Source: Micrococcus sp.
Lineage (GTDB): Bacteria; Actinomycetota; Actinomycetes; Actinomycetales; Micrococcaceae
NCBI GenBank assembly: GCA_029961105.1
Contig: JASBVO010000018.1
Coordinates: 21,344 to 85,343 of the forward strand
Direction: 5' to 3'
DNA length: 64,000 nt
In this document: positions 56,217 through 64,000 of the stretch, piece after piece
Layout of the letters: each line of letters opens with the position of its first letter
How positions within the stretch are numbered: the first letter of the stretch is position 1
Translations under genes and position numbers: made by a program
The notes under the pieces: generated by a model
The model's database searches: none
Told to the model about the DNA's origin: nothing
Seen by the model: the letters and a program-made list of their open reading frames with translations, nothing else

Positions 56217-57254
56217 ATGCATCGTCGCTCCCTGCTCACCGCCCTCGCCGGGCTCTCCGCCGTGGCCGTCCTCGGCCAGCCCCTCCCGGCCCACGCCGCG
56301 CGTCCGCTCCGCGTGCTCGTCGCCACGAATGAACCGTGGGGCACCTACCACCTCGGCTCCCTGCTCGATGAAGCCGCCGGAGCCCGACCGGCAGGCCGCT
56401 GGCAGATCGCCCTCGTCGTCCCGGACCGCAGCAACGTCACGGCCACCGATCCAGTCCCCGTGGTCACGCTCGACGAGGCAGCCGCCTGGGGCGCCGACGT
56501 GCTGGTCGTCAACGGCGCCACCGCCTGGCCCACCACCGTGGTCGCCCAACTGCCCGGGCTGCCGGTCGTGGCCAGTTCGCTGGCCTACCTCAATCCCGTC
56601 GAAGAGCCCGGCGCGGCCGCCATCCGACCCCGGCTCGTGGCCATGACGGCCGGTTCCTCCGCCGAGGCAGAGGTCTTCGCGGCCCACTTCGGCCTGCCCG
56701 CCGATCGGGTCCAGGTGGTGGGCAACCCCGGGCTGGATGACATCCCCGCCTACGCCCCCGTCGCGGGAACCGCGCTGATCGCCACCTCGGTCACCCGTCC
56801 CTCCGAGACCGGTGGCGCGGCGCCCGGCGCCGAGGTGCTCCTGGACGCCGCCGCGGCCCTGGCGGACCGCGGCTGGAACATTCGCGTGGGCCTGCATCCC
56901 CGCGAGGACGCCTCGCTGTGGAGTGCCTATGAGACCGCCACGGAGGGCACCGTCACCGCCTCGGCCACCGCGGAGGTGACGGTCGGCATCCCCGGTTCGG
57001 TGTTCCCCAAGATCGCCGCCATCGGCTGCCCGCTCGTCGGGGTCGTGGCCGAGGGGCTCACCGTTCCGGACTACATCCTCTCGGTGAGCGCCCGAGCCCG
57101 CACCGTGGCGGAGGTCGTGGCCGCCGTCGAGGCCCGGTGGCGCCCGAGCCAGGACGTCCTGGAGGCCGCCGTCGGGCCTCTCGGCGGGTCGGGCGACCGG
57201 CTCTGGAAGGCGTGGCGGAAGTCCGCCGCCCCGGCAGGACTCAGCCGGCGCTGA
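56217..57254 (+). CDS. Secreted protein with glycosyltransferase-B-like fold (putative)
   Basis: 345 residues. The N-terminus MHRRSLLTALAGLSAVAVLG..PAHA is a signal peptide with an RR pair that could be Tat-type. The mature part alternates beta strands and helices: LRVLVATNEPWGTYHLGSLL, ADVLVVNGATAWPTTVV, VQVVGNPGLDDIP, WNIRVGLHPREDAS, VTVGIPGSVFPKIAAIGCPLVGVV. This resembles the two-lobed GT-B/epimerase pattern, but no catalytic residues can be named and an exported glycosyltransferase would be unusual. It lies between the inverted paralogue pair. Confidence 0.65.
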   Translation: MHRRSLLTALAGLSAVAVLGQPLPAHAARPLRVLVATNEPWGTYHLGSLLDEAAGARPAGRWQIALVVPDRSNVTATDPVPVVTLDEAAAWGADVLVVNGATAWPTTVVAQLPGLPVVASSLAYLNPVEEPGAAAIRPRLVAMTAGSSAEAEVFAAHFGLPADRVQVVGNPGLDDIPAYAPVAGTALIATSVTRPSETGGAAPGAEVLLDAAAALADRGWNIRVGLHPREDASLWSAYETATEGTVTASATAEVTVGIPGSVFPKIAAIGCPLVGVVAEGLTVPDYILSVSARARTVAEVVAAVEARWRPSQDVLEAAVGPLGGSGDRLWKAWRKSAAPAGLSRR

Positions 57255-57514
57255 TCACCGCCCCGGGGGCCGGGGGCCGGGGGCCGTGACGGGGCCGCCC
57301 GACGGCGGCGCCTGGGCGACGCTGAAGGGTCCCGTTGACGTGGGGATCGGGGCCTGCAGCGTGACGGGCACGGCGACCACGATGGCGGCGGCCGCGGAAG
57401 ACGTGGAGGCCGCGGCCTCAGCTCACCCCGAGGCTGGGCTGGCGGCGCTGACCGAAGCGCACGGCGAGGCGCGCGGCGAGCGCCGCGACGACGTCGCGGA
57501 ATGACGCCTCGGGC

Positions 57515-58033
57515 TCACGCGCTGGCCAGCAGCGTCGGACCGGGGAATTCGATGACGTCCGGCACCGCGTAGAACCCATCCAGGGTGTCCATGAAGTCAC
57601 TCATGAACTGATGGAAGTCCTCCGCGTCCTGCCCCTGGACCAGCACCACGGCGCCGTCGCCGGGATAGCCACCGGACGACGCGGCCGGAAAGTGGAGGGT
57701 TTCGGGCACTTCGAACACGATGCGACGCCCGGTCACGGACTCCACGCGATACCACCTGCCGGTGTCGGCCACGGTGGCCACGTCGGTCAGGGAGACGCTG
57801 GTGATAGGCCCCGCGCGACGAACCATGCCCTCGGTCATGGCGCCCCGCGCCGGGGACGGAGGGCACACCTCCACCGGGCAGAACATCAACTCCAGGGGCG
57901 TGCGACGATACCCGATCAGCAGGGCCGCTCCGGACGACGGAGCCTGCCCGTAGACCAGGCTGTAGTCGCCGTGGTTGATCACCTCATCCCGGAAGAGCTC
58001 CCCGAACGCACGCTTAAGTTGTTCCCCGTCCAT
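57515..58033 (-). CDS. Unknown protein B, paralogue of 55568-56116
   Basis: 172 residues. It opens MDGEQLKRAFGELFRDEVIN, parallel to MDGNSVTCALHELFESQVIN in protein A, and keeps the same conserved blocks to EDFHQFMSDFMDTLDGFYAV. It is shorter in the middle and ends VIEFPGPTLLASA. ATG 58033; its CRP-like site is at 58054-58069. The two genes are in opposite orientation with one gene between them. Function unknown. Confidence 0.72.
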   Translation of the reverse strand: MDGEQLKRAFGELFRDEVINHGDYSLVYGQAPSSGAALLIGYRRTPLELMFCPVEVCPPSPARGAMTEGMVRRAGPITSVSLTDVATVADTGRWYRVESVTGRRIVFEVPETLHFPAASSGGYPGDGAVVLVQGQDAEDFHQFMSDFMDTLDGFYAVPDVIEFPGPTLLASA

Positions 58034-58053
58034 GCCATCAGTCTAGACGCGCC

Positions 58054-58069
58054 TGTGACGTGGATCACG
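58054..58069. promoter_or_regulatory. CRP/GlxR-like site before gene B
   Basis: TGTGACGTGGATCACG on the plus strand; one base off TGTGA-N6-TCACA. It is 20 nt from the start of gene B, mirroring the site of gene A. Flanking bases (ACGTCACAGGCG) also resemble those of site A (GCGTCACAGCG). Confidence 0.55.
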
Positions 58070-58120
58070 CCACGTCATACTCGAATGCCCGCCCGCTGGC
58101 CCCTCAAAAGCAAGTAGTCC

Positions 58121-58327
58121 TCACTCGAGCGTGCTGGAATCACGTTCCTCGCCCAGGATGTCGTCCAGCGCTTCGCGGACCGCCTGCCGGGTGGCCAAGC
58201 GCACGCTGGCGGCATTCTGCTTCTCCGCGGTCCCCGCGTCAGCGATCCGGGCCCGCTCCTCCTTCTCTTGTTCGAGCGCGTGGTCGCGGGCGGCACGGAT
58301 ACGGTCAATGAGTTCGTCGGCATCCAT
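58121..58327 (-). CDS. Small charged helical protein, 68 residues
   Basis: MDADELIDRIRAARDHALEQ opens a highly charged, helix-rich protein (EKEERARIADAGTAEKQNAAS, REALDDILGEERDSS). ATG 58327; no strong ribosome site. No family recognised. Confidence 0.45.
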   Translation of the reverse strand: MDADELIDRIRAARDHALEQEKEERARIADAGTAEKQNAASVRLATRQAVREALDDILGEERDSSTLE

Positions 58328-58599
58328 CGCCCCAGCCAACCACGGTGCGCCGCGCTCGCACAGGGGTTGTGGTCGCACGCTTGACGTGATCCTGCGTGCG
58401 GTCAATGGGGCAACAACCGAGGGGTCGACCGTCGTAGTCTCGAAGCCGGGCTGAGTGAGCCTGCCGCAGCCGCTCGGCACGCACGTGAGACGGATGCAGG
58501 TCCACGTCTCCGCTCCTCACGGGCGAGCCCGAGCCGAACCCGTTGTCGGCGTTGCCCTCCGGCCCTCCCCCACCCTCCGGCTTGCACCGGCGCAACCTG

Positions 58600-58890
58600 C
58601 TGCCCATGGACGCCACGGAGACGGCGCGCGCCTGCCCATCGACAGCCTGGTGCTGCTCAGCGGCTGCGACAAGACCATCCCCGCCCAGATCATGGGTGGG
58701 CTCAGCGCGGGGCTGCCCGCCATGGTCGTCCCCGCTGGCCCGCGGCTGGGGTCCTGCTCCGAGGACAGCCCCGAGTTCACCGTCGACGGCGTCTGGCCGC
58801 TGTGCGAGCACCCCGGATCGAAGCGCTCGACGACGGCGTCCGGGCGGCGCTGAAGTGCACCGGCAACGTGGGGTCGGGACCCGCACCGTG
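58600..58890 (+). pseudogene. Fragment of an IlvD/Edd-family dehydratase
   Basis: One frame reads LPIDSLVLLSGCDKTIPAQI.. GLPAMVVPAGPRLGS. This matches the Fe-S cysteine region of dihydroxy-acid/sugar-acid dehydratases (GCDKT). After about 75 residues the match shifts frame (ALKCTGNVGSGPAP) and ends at a stop. No start, N-terminus or C-terminal domain is present. A decayed remnant, from loss of most of a gene of about 570 codons. Confidence 0.55.
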
Positions 58891-59265
58891 ATGGGCCCGC
58901 ACCACCGAGTCCGCCGTCCTGAGGCTGCGGGACGGGTGAGGGAGCGGCGTGCGCCGATGTGCGCCGATGTGCGCCGATGACGGGGAACAGGCAGGCCGCC
59001 GGATACCAGCCACGCCAGGGACCGGGTATCTCGAACAGTGAGACGACGCGCATTTTATTTGTATACCAAGTACTTAATTTGTGAGCTTAACCACGGAGCC
59101 ACCACCACCGGGACACATCCCACTCGGGTCCTGACCGTCCGGCAATCGCCCCGGTCAGGGCTGAGCCGACTTCCGTCCGGGACAGGGCCGGGGGCGACGA
59201 TCGTGACCCGATCCCGCCCGCAGGCCCGGTACCGCCGGGAAGAGCCACATCAAGGATCCATCGCC
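58891..59265. other. Noncoding region with an AT-rich island
   Basis: 375 nt between the dehydratase fragment and the winged-helix gene. It holds a triple GTGCGCCGAT-type direct repeat near 58950-58980 and the AT-rich patch at 59053-59090. No gene is supported. Confidence 0.55.
59053..59090. promoter_or_regulatory. AT-rich patch, possible promoter/operator
   Basis: About 38 nt with very low GC in a 70% GC setting, centred on GTATACCAAGTAC (a GTATAC palindrome followed by a partial repeat). It may be the former operator of the neighbouring dehydratase remnant or the promoter of the 59266 gene. Confidence 0.35.
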
Positions 59266-59979
59266 ATGACCACAGGCCAGGGGGACGTTCACCTCACCAC
59301 TGACCCGGCCAGACCCCATGGGGGCCGGGGCATCAGACACCGCGAGGCCGCCCCGGGCAGGCTCCCGCACCGGCAGCCGGGTGGGCCGCCGAAAGCCGCC
59401 GAGGCGGAGGCGCGCGGCTTCGCGGTCTACCTCGGCATGGACGAAGCCGCGGCTGCGGCTGCCGGGACCTCGCTGAGGCGGTTGGCCACCGAACTACGTC
59501 ACCACGTGACGTCCGTGGTTCCCGGCGCCGAGGCCTGCGCGGCCGTGGTGATCGCCCCGGCCGGGACCCCGGGGACGGACCTGGACGTCGTCCGGCAGGT
59601 GCTCGTACATCCCACCGTCCCTGCAGGCGCCACCTTGGTGGCGGCGGACACCGGGCAGCCCGGTGTCCTCATCGACCTGGCCCGAGGCGAGGCGCGGTTG
59701 GACGGAGAGTACCTGAACCTGGCCCGCAAGGAGTTCCAGATCCTGCACTACCTCGTGGAGCACCAGGACCGGGCCGTGGGGCGCGAGGAGCTGCTGGAGG
59801 CCCTGTGGCCGAATCGCCACCGGATGCCGGGCAAGCGGGTCATCGACGTGCACATCCGCCGGCTGCGCAGCAAGCTGGGCCGATTCGCCGGCACGGTGCG
59901 CACCGTACACGGCGCGGGCTACCGCTTCCACGACCACCCCGAGATCACCGTCTGCACCACTGCGCAGTACGGCGCCTGA
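59266..59979 (+). CDS. Winged-helix (OmpR/PhoB-type) DNA-binding protein without receiver domain
   Basis: 237 residues. The C-terminal 100 residues are a trans_reg_C winged helix: LDGEYLNLARKEFQILHYLV, RAVGREELLEALW, RVIDVHIRRLRSKLG, VRTVHGAGYRF. The N-terminal part is not a receiver domain; it has a basic leader and a small unknown region (FAVYLGMDEAAAAAAGTSLR.. VVIAPAGTPG). There is no histidine kinase gene nearby. ATG 59266 has AAGGA 9 nt upstream. Regulator of unknown targets. Confidence 0.82.
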   Translation: MTTGQGDVHLTTDPARPHGGRGIRHREAAPGRLPHRQPGGPPKAAEAEARGFAVYLGMDEAAAAAAGTSLRRLATELRHHVTSVVPGAEACAAVVIAPAGTPGTDLDVVRQVLVHPTVPAGATLVAADTGQPGVLIDLARGEARLDGEYLNLARKEFQILHYLVEHQDRAVGREELLEALWPNRHRMPGKRVIDVHIRRLRSKLGRFAGTVRTVHGAGYRFHDHPEITVCTTAQYGA

Positions 59980-60130
59980 GCCCAGGACCTGGTTCACACC
60001 GCCTGCCGCAGGCCGCCAAGGGCCTGGATCAGGCCGTGCCCGTAAAGGTGCTGGTCCACCAGGCCCAGCAGGGCCGTGGCGGTATTTACTAGTCTGACCA
60101 CATCGGACGACCGGCCCGAAGGAGGGACCC

Positions 60131-60820
60131 ATTAACTGTGCACGTGGTGTTGGTATCGCCCTGTGCGGCGCGGCGGGCCTGGCCCTCGGAGTGGGTCTCG
60201 GGGCAATCGGGGCCGTACGCCGGAATCGGCCCATCCATTCCGTGGGCGCGGTCGTCCCCGGCACCCTCGTCATCGAGGCCCCCGGCACCACCGGCTCCGC
60301 GCTCTTCGACCGGGCGGGACAAACACCCCTGATCGCCCGCCTGTCCCGGGCTGCCTCCTGGCCCGTGGCGCTGCCCGACGTCATCGGCCTGGCGCTGCGG
60401 ATCCCCGGGGGCGGACCCCACGGCAGGCCGACGGATCTGCTGTTCTCCACCACCGGCACCGGCCGGCTCACGCGGTACGTCCTGCGGTTCCACACGGCCG
60501 CGGCAGTCGGGCCGTTGACCACCATGTTTCCCCTGACCGGACCCGAGGGGAACATCGTCTTCCGCCTGGACCCCGAGCAGGACCACCAATACCGGCTGTC
60601 CTACTCCCGGAACTCGGGACCATGGCGAGACCTGGGCCGGGTATCGCTGGAGTCGCCTCCCCAGCCGACCCAGCGCTCGAGCCACCCGGCCGGACCCGAC
60701 GACCCCGGGCTGAGATTCCGGCCCGTCGCACACCCGCCGTCCGGACTCACCGTGCCGGCGTGGCTACGTGCTGCCCGCGCCCCCGCCTACAGCATCGCGC
60801 GGTTCATCTGGCACGCCTGA
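60131..60820 (+). CDS. Membrane-anchored unknown protein, apparent ATT start
   Basis: The frame has a conserved-looking soluble part (HSVGAVVPGTLVIEAP, ALPDVIGLALRIPG, GRPTDLLFSTTGTGRLTRYVLRFH) ending WLRAARAPAYSIARFIWHA. Its pattern reminds me of proteins annotated as catalase-related, without the heme Tyr. The first ATG/GTG in frame (60191) would cut through a hydrophobic helix (GIALCGAAGLALGVGLGAIG). GGAGGG at 60121-60126 is spaced correctly for ATT at 60131, which would give a complete N-terminal anchor of a 229-residue protein. Start uncertain. Confidence 0.6.
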   Translation: MNCARGVGIALCGAAGLALGVGLGAIGAVRRNRPIHSVGAVVPGTLVIEAPGTTGSALFDRAGQTPLIARLSRAASWPVALPDVIGLALRIPGGGPHGRPTDLLFSTTGTGRLTRYVLRFHTAAAVGPLTTMFPLTGPEGNIVFRLDPEQDHQYRLSYSRNSGPWRDLGRVSLESPPQPTQRSSHPAGPDDPGLRFRPVAHPPSGLTVPAWLRAARAPAYSIARFIWHA

Positions 60821-61035
60821 ACCAACACCTGGCAGTGCGCCCGGCCATCACCGAGACGGGTCAGTGGGTGGTGGGCCTGAGGACGGCGTCGGCCTCGTCC
60901 CAGGCGAGGATCTCCGTGCCCGGGTACTCGGCGGAGCCCTCGCTGCACCCACAGCGCGACGGGCGCCCGCGGACTGGCAGACTGGCCGGGGCACGCGCAG
61001 CGCGATGATCCAGCCCGGGATCGGTCACGCGCCCG

Positions 61036-62358
61036 GTGCCCGCAGCCTCGAAGGAGTCCGCCACGAACCGCTCGACAGCACTGCGCCCCGCCCTGCCCTG
61101 GATCATCGCGGGCGTCGTCGTCCTCGCCTTGAACCTGCGCGCCCCGATCATCGCGCCGACCGCGGTGCTCGGGCCGATCCAGGCCGACACCTCACTCAAC
61201 GCCGTCGGCGCCGGCCTGCTGACCGGCCTGCCGGTCCTGCTCTTCGCCCTGGCCACCCCGCTGGCTACCCGGTGGATCCGCCGCTTCGGCCCCGAGGCGG
61301 TCGTGGTGCTGTGCCTGTCCGGTGTGCTCGCGGGCACCGTCATCCGGTCCACGGGACCGGCCTGGGTGGTGCTGGCCGGGACGGCGGTCATCGGCATCGC
61401 GATCACCCTGGGCAACATCGTCGTGCCGGTGATCATCCGGCGGGACGTGCCCTGGCGCCAGGTGTCCCTGGCCACCGGCGCGTATTCGGCGGCCATGAAC
61501 GTCGGTTCCATGCTCACGCTGGTGGTCACCGCGCCGTTGGCCGACGCCGTGGGCTGGCGCTGGGCGATCGCGGCCTGGGCGGTCCTCACCGCCGTCGGGC
61601 TGGCCTACTGGCTGTGGTGGTCCCGGCGCCTGCGCGCCCGGGCCACCGCCGCCCCGGAACCCGGCCTCACCGACGATGCCCCGGGCACCTCCGCGGAGGG
61701 CGCCCAGGACACCCCGACGCCGGCCGGCACCTCCGCCACCGGCCACGCCCGGGTTCCGGGGGTCGTTCCAGACCAGGACCCCGGCCGGTCCCGCTTCCGG
61801 CTGATCATCATCCTGCTCACCGTGACTTTCTGCGGGCAGTCCGGGGCCTACTACGCCACCACCACCTGGCTGCCGACCCTGTTGAGCGATGCCATGGGGC
61901 TGGCGGCGGCAGCCTCGGGTGCCACGGCGTCGCTGTTCCAGGTGGCGGCGATCGTGGGGGCCTTCGGCGTGCCGGTGATCGCGCTCCGGGCCCGCAGGCT
62001 CTGGGTCCCGGTGGCCGTGATGGGAGTGCTCTGGATCATCCTGCCCCTGGGCCTGCTGCTGGCCCCGGAGGCCTACGTGCTGTGGTCCATCATCGGGGGC
62101 ATCGCCCAGGGCGGCGGATTCACCGCCATCTTCTCGATCATCGCTCGGGTGGCCATCACCGACGCACAGGCCGCCTCCGGTTCGGCGTGGGTGCAGACCG
62201 GCGGCTACCTGGTCGCCACGGTCACCCCGCCCCTGGCCGGCTGGCTGAACGCGACCTCCGGTGGCTGGACCGCTCCCCTGCTGCTCGTGCTGGCCCTGAC
62301 CCTCATGTTCTGTGCCGGAGGTCTCCTGGCTGCGCGGCTGGCCCAGCGACCATCGTGA
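61036..62358 (+). CDS. MFS transporter, CynX/NimT family
   Basis: 440 residues, 12 membrane helices. LNLRAPIIAPTAVLGPIQ is the family signature; GWRWAIAAWAVLTAVGL closes helix 6. A 70-residue Pro/Thr/Ala-rich cytoplasmic loop separates the halves. The GTG at 61036 is the first start in frame; no clear ribosome site is seen, so the start is tentative. It is related to 54055-55356 and likewise of unknown substrate. Confidence 0.85.
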   Translation: MPAASKESATNRSTALRPALPWIIAGVVVLALNLRAPIIAPTAVLGPIQADTSLNAVGAGLLTGLPVLLFALATPLATRWIRRFGPEAVVVLCLSGVLAGTVIRSTGPAWVVLAGTAVIGIAITLGNIVVPVIIRRDVPWRQVSLATGAYSAAMNVGSMLTLVVTAPLADAVGWRWAIAAWAVLTAVGLAYWLWWSRRLRARATAAPEPGLTDDAPGTSAEGAQDTPTPAGTSATGHARVPGVVPDQDPGRSRFRLIIILLTVTFCGQSGAYYATTTWLPTLLSDAMGLAAAASGATASLFQVAAIVGAFGVPVIALRARRLWVPVAVMGVLWIILPLGLLLAPEAYVLWSIIGGIAQGGGFTAIFSIIARVAITDAQAASGSAWVQTGGYLVATVTPPLAGWLNATSGGWTAPLLLVLALTLMFCAGGLLAARLAQRPS

Positions 62359-62522
62359 GCTCGACGGGCACGCGGGCCTCGGAGGTGACGCTGGAGGCCC
62401 TGTTGGGTGGCTGGGCCGCGTCGAAGCGGTTGAAGCTTCAGTTCACCCTGAGGCGGGGTTCGCGCCGCTAATGGGACTCTATGCGCCCCCGTTAGCACCG
62501 ACGCCAGGAGCATCAAACAACA

Positions 62523-62786
62523 TCAGGTGGAACAGGTATCACAGACCCCGGTAGCTGGCAGTTGGAGCCCACACCTCCGGCATGCGGTGGGGACTCTTCG
62601 AGACGTCGATTTCCTCGAGTAGGACGCACTTGCCCGGCGCGAAGCAGGCCCCGACTTCTCCGGGAACGGTGTCTCGACCCAGTCGAGATGCTGACGTTCC
62701 CGCCATTCGGCAGCATCTCCGTAGGTATCGTCGGGACGTCGGCCCCGCCAGTCGTAACCTCGTTCGCTGCGGGGATTGCCTGCCTT
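62523..62786 (-). pseudogene. Zinc-ribbon protein gene cut at its 5' end by an IS21-like element
   Basis: The frame runs out of the insertion-sequence end and codes about 87 residues (AGNPRSERGYDWRGRRPDD.. ) finishing in CRRCGLQLPATGVCDTC, a C-x2-C...C-x2-C zinc ribbon. No native start remains. The product family is not recognised. Confidence 0.45.
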
Positions 62787-62840
62787 TGTCAACGACGGCC
62801 GAAAAGTGAGCGGAATCGGCGGTCGAAAAGTGAGCAGTTG

Positions 62841-63620
62841 TTAGGTGGTTTGGTGGGTGGTGCTGGGCAGGCTTTCGGTGCCCAGGGTCTTGAGGCGGTA
62901 GCTGGAGCCCTTGAGGGTGTGGACCTCGGCGTGGTGGACGATCCGGTCGATCATGGCCGCAGCGATGGTCACGTCGCCGAAGACCTCGCCCCAGCGGGCG
63001 AAGGGCAGGTTCGAGGTCAGGATCAGTGAGGCCTTCTCGTAGCGGGTGGAGATCAGCTGGAAGAACAGGTTCGCCGCTTCCTGCTCGAAGGGCAGGTATC
63101 CGACCTCGTCGATGATGATCAGCCGGAACCGGCCCAGCTTGGTCAGTTCGGCGTCGAGTCGTCCGGTGTGGTGTGCGTCCTTGAGCCGGTGGACCCAGTC
63201 CACCGCGGTGGCGTAGAGCACCCGGTGGCCCTGGTGGCAGGCGGTGATGCCCAGGGCGGTGGCCAGGTGGGTCTTGCCGGTGCCCGGAGGCCCGAGCAGC
63301 ACGATGTTCCCGGCCTCGGCCAGGTAGCGCCCGGAGGCCATGGCCGCGTAGTCGCTGTGGGTGATCGCCGTCTGGGCGGTGAAGTCGAAGTCCTCGGCGG
63401 TCTTGATCGCCGGGAAGCCGGCGGCCTTGACCCGTAGCCGGGCCCCGGAGGCATTGCGGGCGGCGACCTCGCGTTCGAGCACGGCGGCCAAGTACTCCTC
63501 GTAGCTCCAGTGCTGGTCCCGGGCGGTGGCGGCGATGCGCACCGCGTCCTGCTTGATCCTGGGGGCCTTCAGTGCGCCGGTGAGGTATTCCAGGGACTTG
63601 TGCGCTTCGGCCGGGCCCAT
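62841..63620 (-). CDS. istB: IS21 helper ATPase IstB
   Basis: 259 residues. AAA+ ATPase with Walker A GPPGTGKTH, Walker B RLIIIDEVGYLPF, sensor SLILTSNLPFARWGEVFGD, and the C-terminal HHAEVHTLKGSSYRL. It activates the IstA transposase and sets target choice. ATG 63620 overlaps the istA stop by one base (TGATG). Confidence 0.95.
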   Translation of the reverse strand: MGPAEAHKSLEYLTGALKAPRIKQDAVRIAATARDQHWSYEEYLAAVLEREVAARNASGARLRVKAAGFPAIKTAEDFDFTAQTAITHSDYAAMASGRYLAEAGNIVLLGPPGTGKTHLATALGITACHQGHRVLYATAVDWVHRLKDAHHTGRLDAELTKLGRFRLIIIDEVGYLPFEQEAANLFFQLISTRYEKASLILTSNLPFARWGEVFGDVTIAAAMIDRIVHHAEVHTLKGSSYRLKTLGTESLPSTTHQTT

Positions 63621-63948
63621 CAGGCGACCTCGATCCCGAAGGCCCGGTCATACTCGGCCAGGTCCCGCACCAACGGATCCGTGAGGGGTTGCGGGGCCGG
63701 GCGCTGCTGGAACACCTGGCGCAGGGCCGCGGCGGCACTCACGTGGGCCGGATCCGTGATCGTGGTGCCGGTGGCCCAACTGCGGGGATGCTCCGCGACC
63801 AGCCTGCCCTGGTGGAAGACCCGCACCGCGTGCAGGTCGGCGTGGGCATCGACCATGGCCCCGATCACCGCCGGGTCCACCGAGTAGTCGTTGCCGGCGA
63901 GCCTGACGTAGTAGTCCCGGCCCAGTCGCACCCGCACCCGGTGCCCGG
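63620..63948 (-). pseudogene. istA: IS21 transposase IstA, C-terminal fragment
   Basis: About 110 residues (GHRVRVRLGRDYYVRLAGND.. DYSVDPAVIG, VFHQGRLVAEHPRSW, AEYDRAFGIEVA) match the C-terminal barrel of IstA. The HTH and DDE catalytic core are missing; upstream sequence is an IS-like terminal repeat. The fragment cannot transpose by itself. Confidence 0.8.
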
Positions 63949-64000
63949 TGTCAACGACGGTCGAAATCTGACCCCTTAGCGACGGTTGAAATTTGACCCC
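63949..64000 (+). mobile_element. End of a second IS21-like element inserted in istA
   Basis: TGTCAACGACGGTCGAAATC begins here and is followed by a second copy CGACGGTTGAAATTTGACC 24 nt on, the same layout as the end at 62787 but with diverged bases. The remainder lies beyond the window. Confidence 0.6.

Larger units (their letters stand above)
62787..63948 (-). mobile_element. IS21-family insertion sequence, truncated
   Basis: The istB-side end starts TGTCAACGACGGCCGAAA at 62787. It carries two copies of a CGRCGGYCGAAAAGTGAGC repeat, typical of the multiple terminal repeats of IS21. istB is complete; istA is present only as its C-terminal part and is broken at 63949 by another IS end. Confidence 0.8.

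Noticed and set aside
57286..57504. 72-codon frame in the gap between the secreted-protein gene and gene B
   Set aside because: Low-complexity Ala/Gly/Glu sequence, GTG start without a ribosome site, no hydrophobic or conserved element.
54055..62358. The two CynX/NimT-type transporters as a recent duplication
   Set aside because: They share only family-level motifs such as NLRA; loops and ends differ, so they are distant relatives rather than a local duplication.

Overview
The window is a GC-rich (visibly about 70%) chromosomal segment with GTG/TTG starts, strong GGAGG-type ribosome sites, short intergenic gaps and gene families typical of Actinobacteria: fused PutA, the hutUIHG order, HspR-type operators and a DUF2945 protein. 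The overall gene content suggests a member of the Micrococcales, perhaps Micrococcaceae such as Citricoccus, Micrococcus or Kocuria. The genus is inference and cannot be fixed from the sequence alone. No rRNA, tRNA or CRISPR array was seen.

Layout. 0-7 kb: the tail of an iron-siderophore binding protein, proline catabolism (putA) with a divergent LysR regulator, and a deiminase-fold protein lacking its catalytic residues. 7-20.5 kb: a SWIM/SNF2 helicase, an AI-2E-type permease, an acyl-CoA dehydrogenase, a ZIP transporter, several small unknown proteins, one pair of paralogous membrane proteins, and two beta-lactamase-fold proteins (one intact, one without its catalytic serine). 20.5-26.2 kb: a compact histidine-utilisation operon hutU-hutI-hutH-hutG with overlapping genes. 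26.5-33 kb: hemerythrin, an ATP-grasp/CocE-type hydrolase operon, a Cys-rich copper-storage protein and a YbdK-type ligase. 33-35.6 kb: a ClpC-like chaperone behind two HAIR (HspR) operators. 35.7-38.4 kb: a succinate-semialdehyde-type dehydrogenase and a HAD hydrolase. 38.6-42.9 kb: a TPP riboswitch followed by the thiamine ABC transporter thiBPQ.

43-53.3 kb is an accessory aromatic-catabolism region: a BASS-family symporter, an IclR regulator, a metallo-beta-lactamase-fold hydrolase, an MFS acid permease, an aldehyde dehydrogenase, a coniferyl-alcohol-dehydrogenase-like SDR, a phthalate-dioxygenase-type reductase, a CYP199-like P450 and an alcohol dehydrogenase. A 19-bp sequence with the core CTTTTCRTCCAGT occurs in all three control regions of this cluster and is probably the IclR operator. 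Together the genes look like a regulon for uptake, O-demethylation and side-chain oxidation of lignin-derived methoxy-aromatics.

53.5-64 kb holds a cold-shock protein, two CynX/NimT-type MFS transporters, a pair of inverted paralogous genes of unknown function each behind a CRP/GlxR-like site, an IlvD-family pseudogene beside an AT-rich spot, a lone winged-helix protein, a membrane protein that seems to start at ATT, and at the right edge an IS21-family element whose transposase gene is interrupted by what looks like the end of a second IS21-like element.
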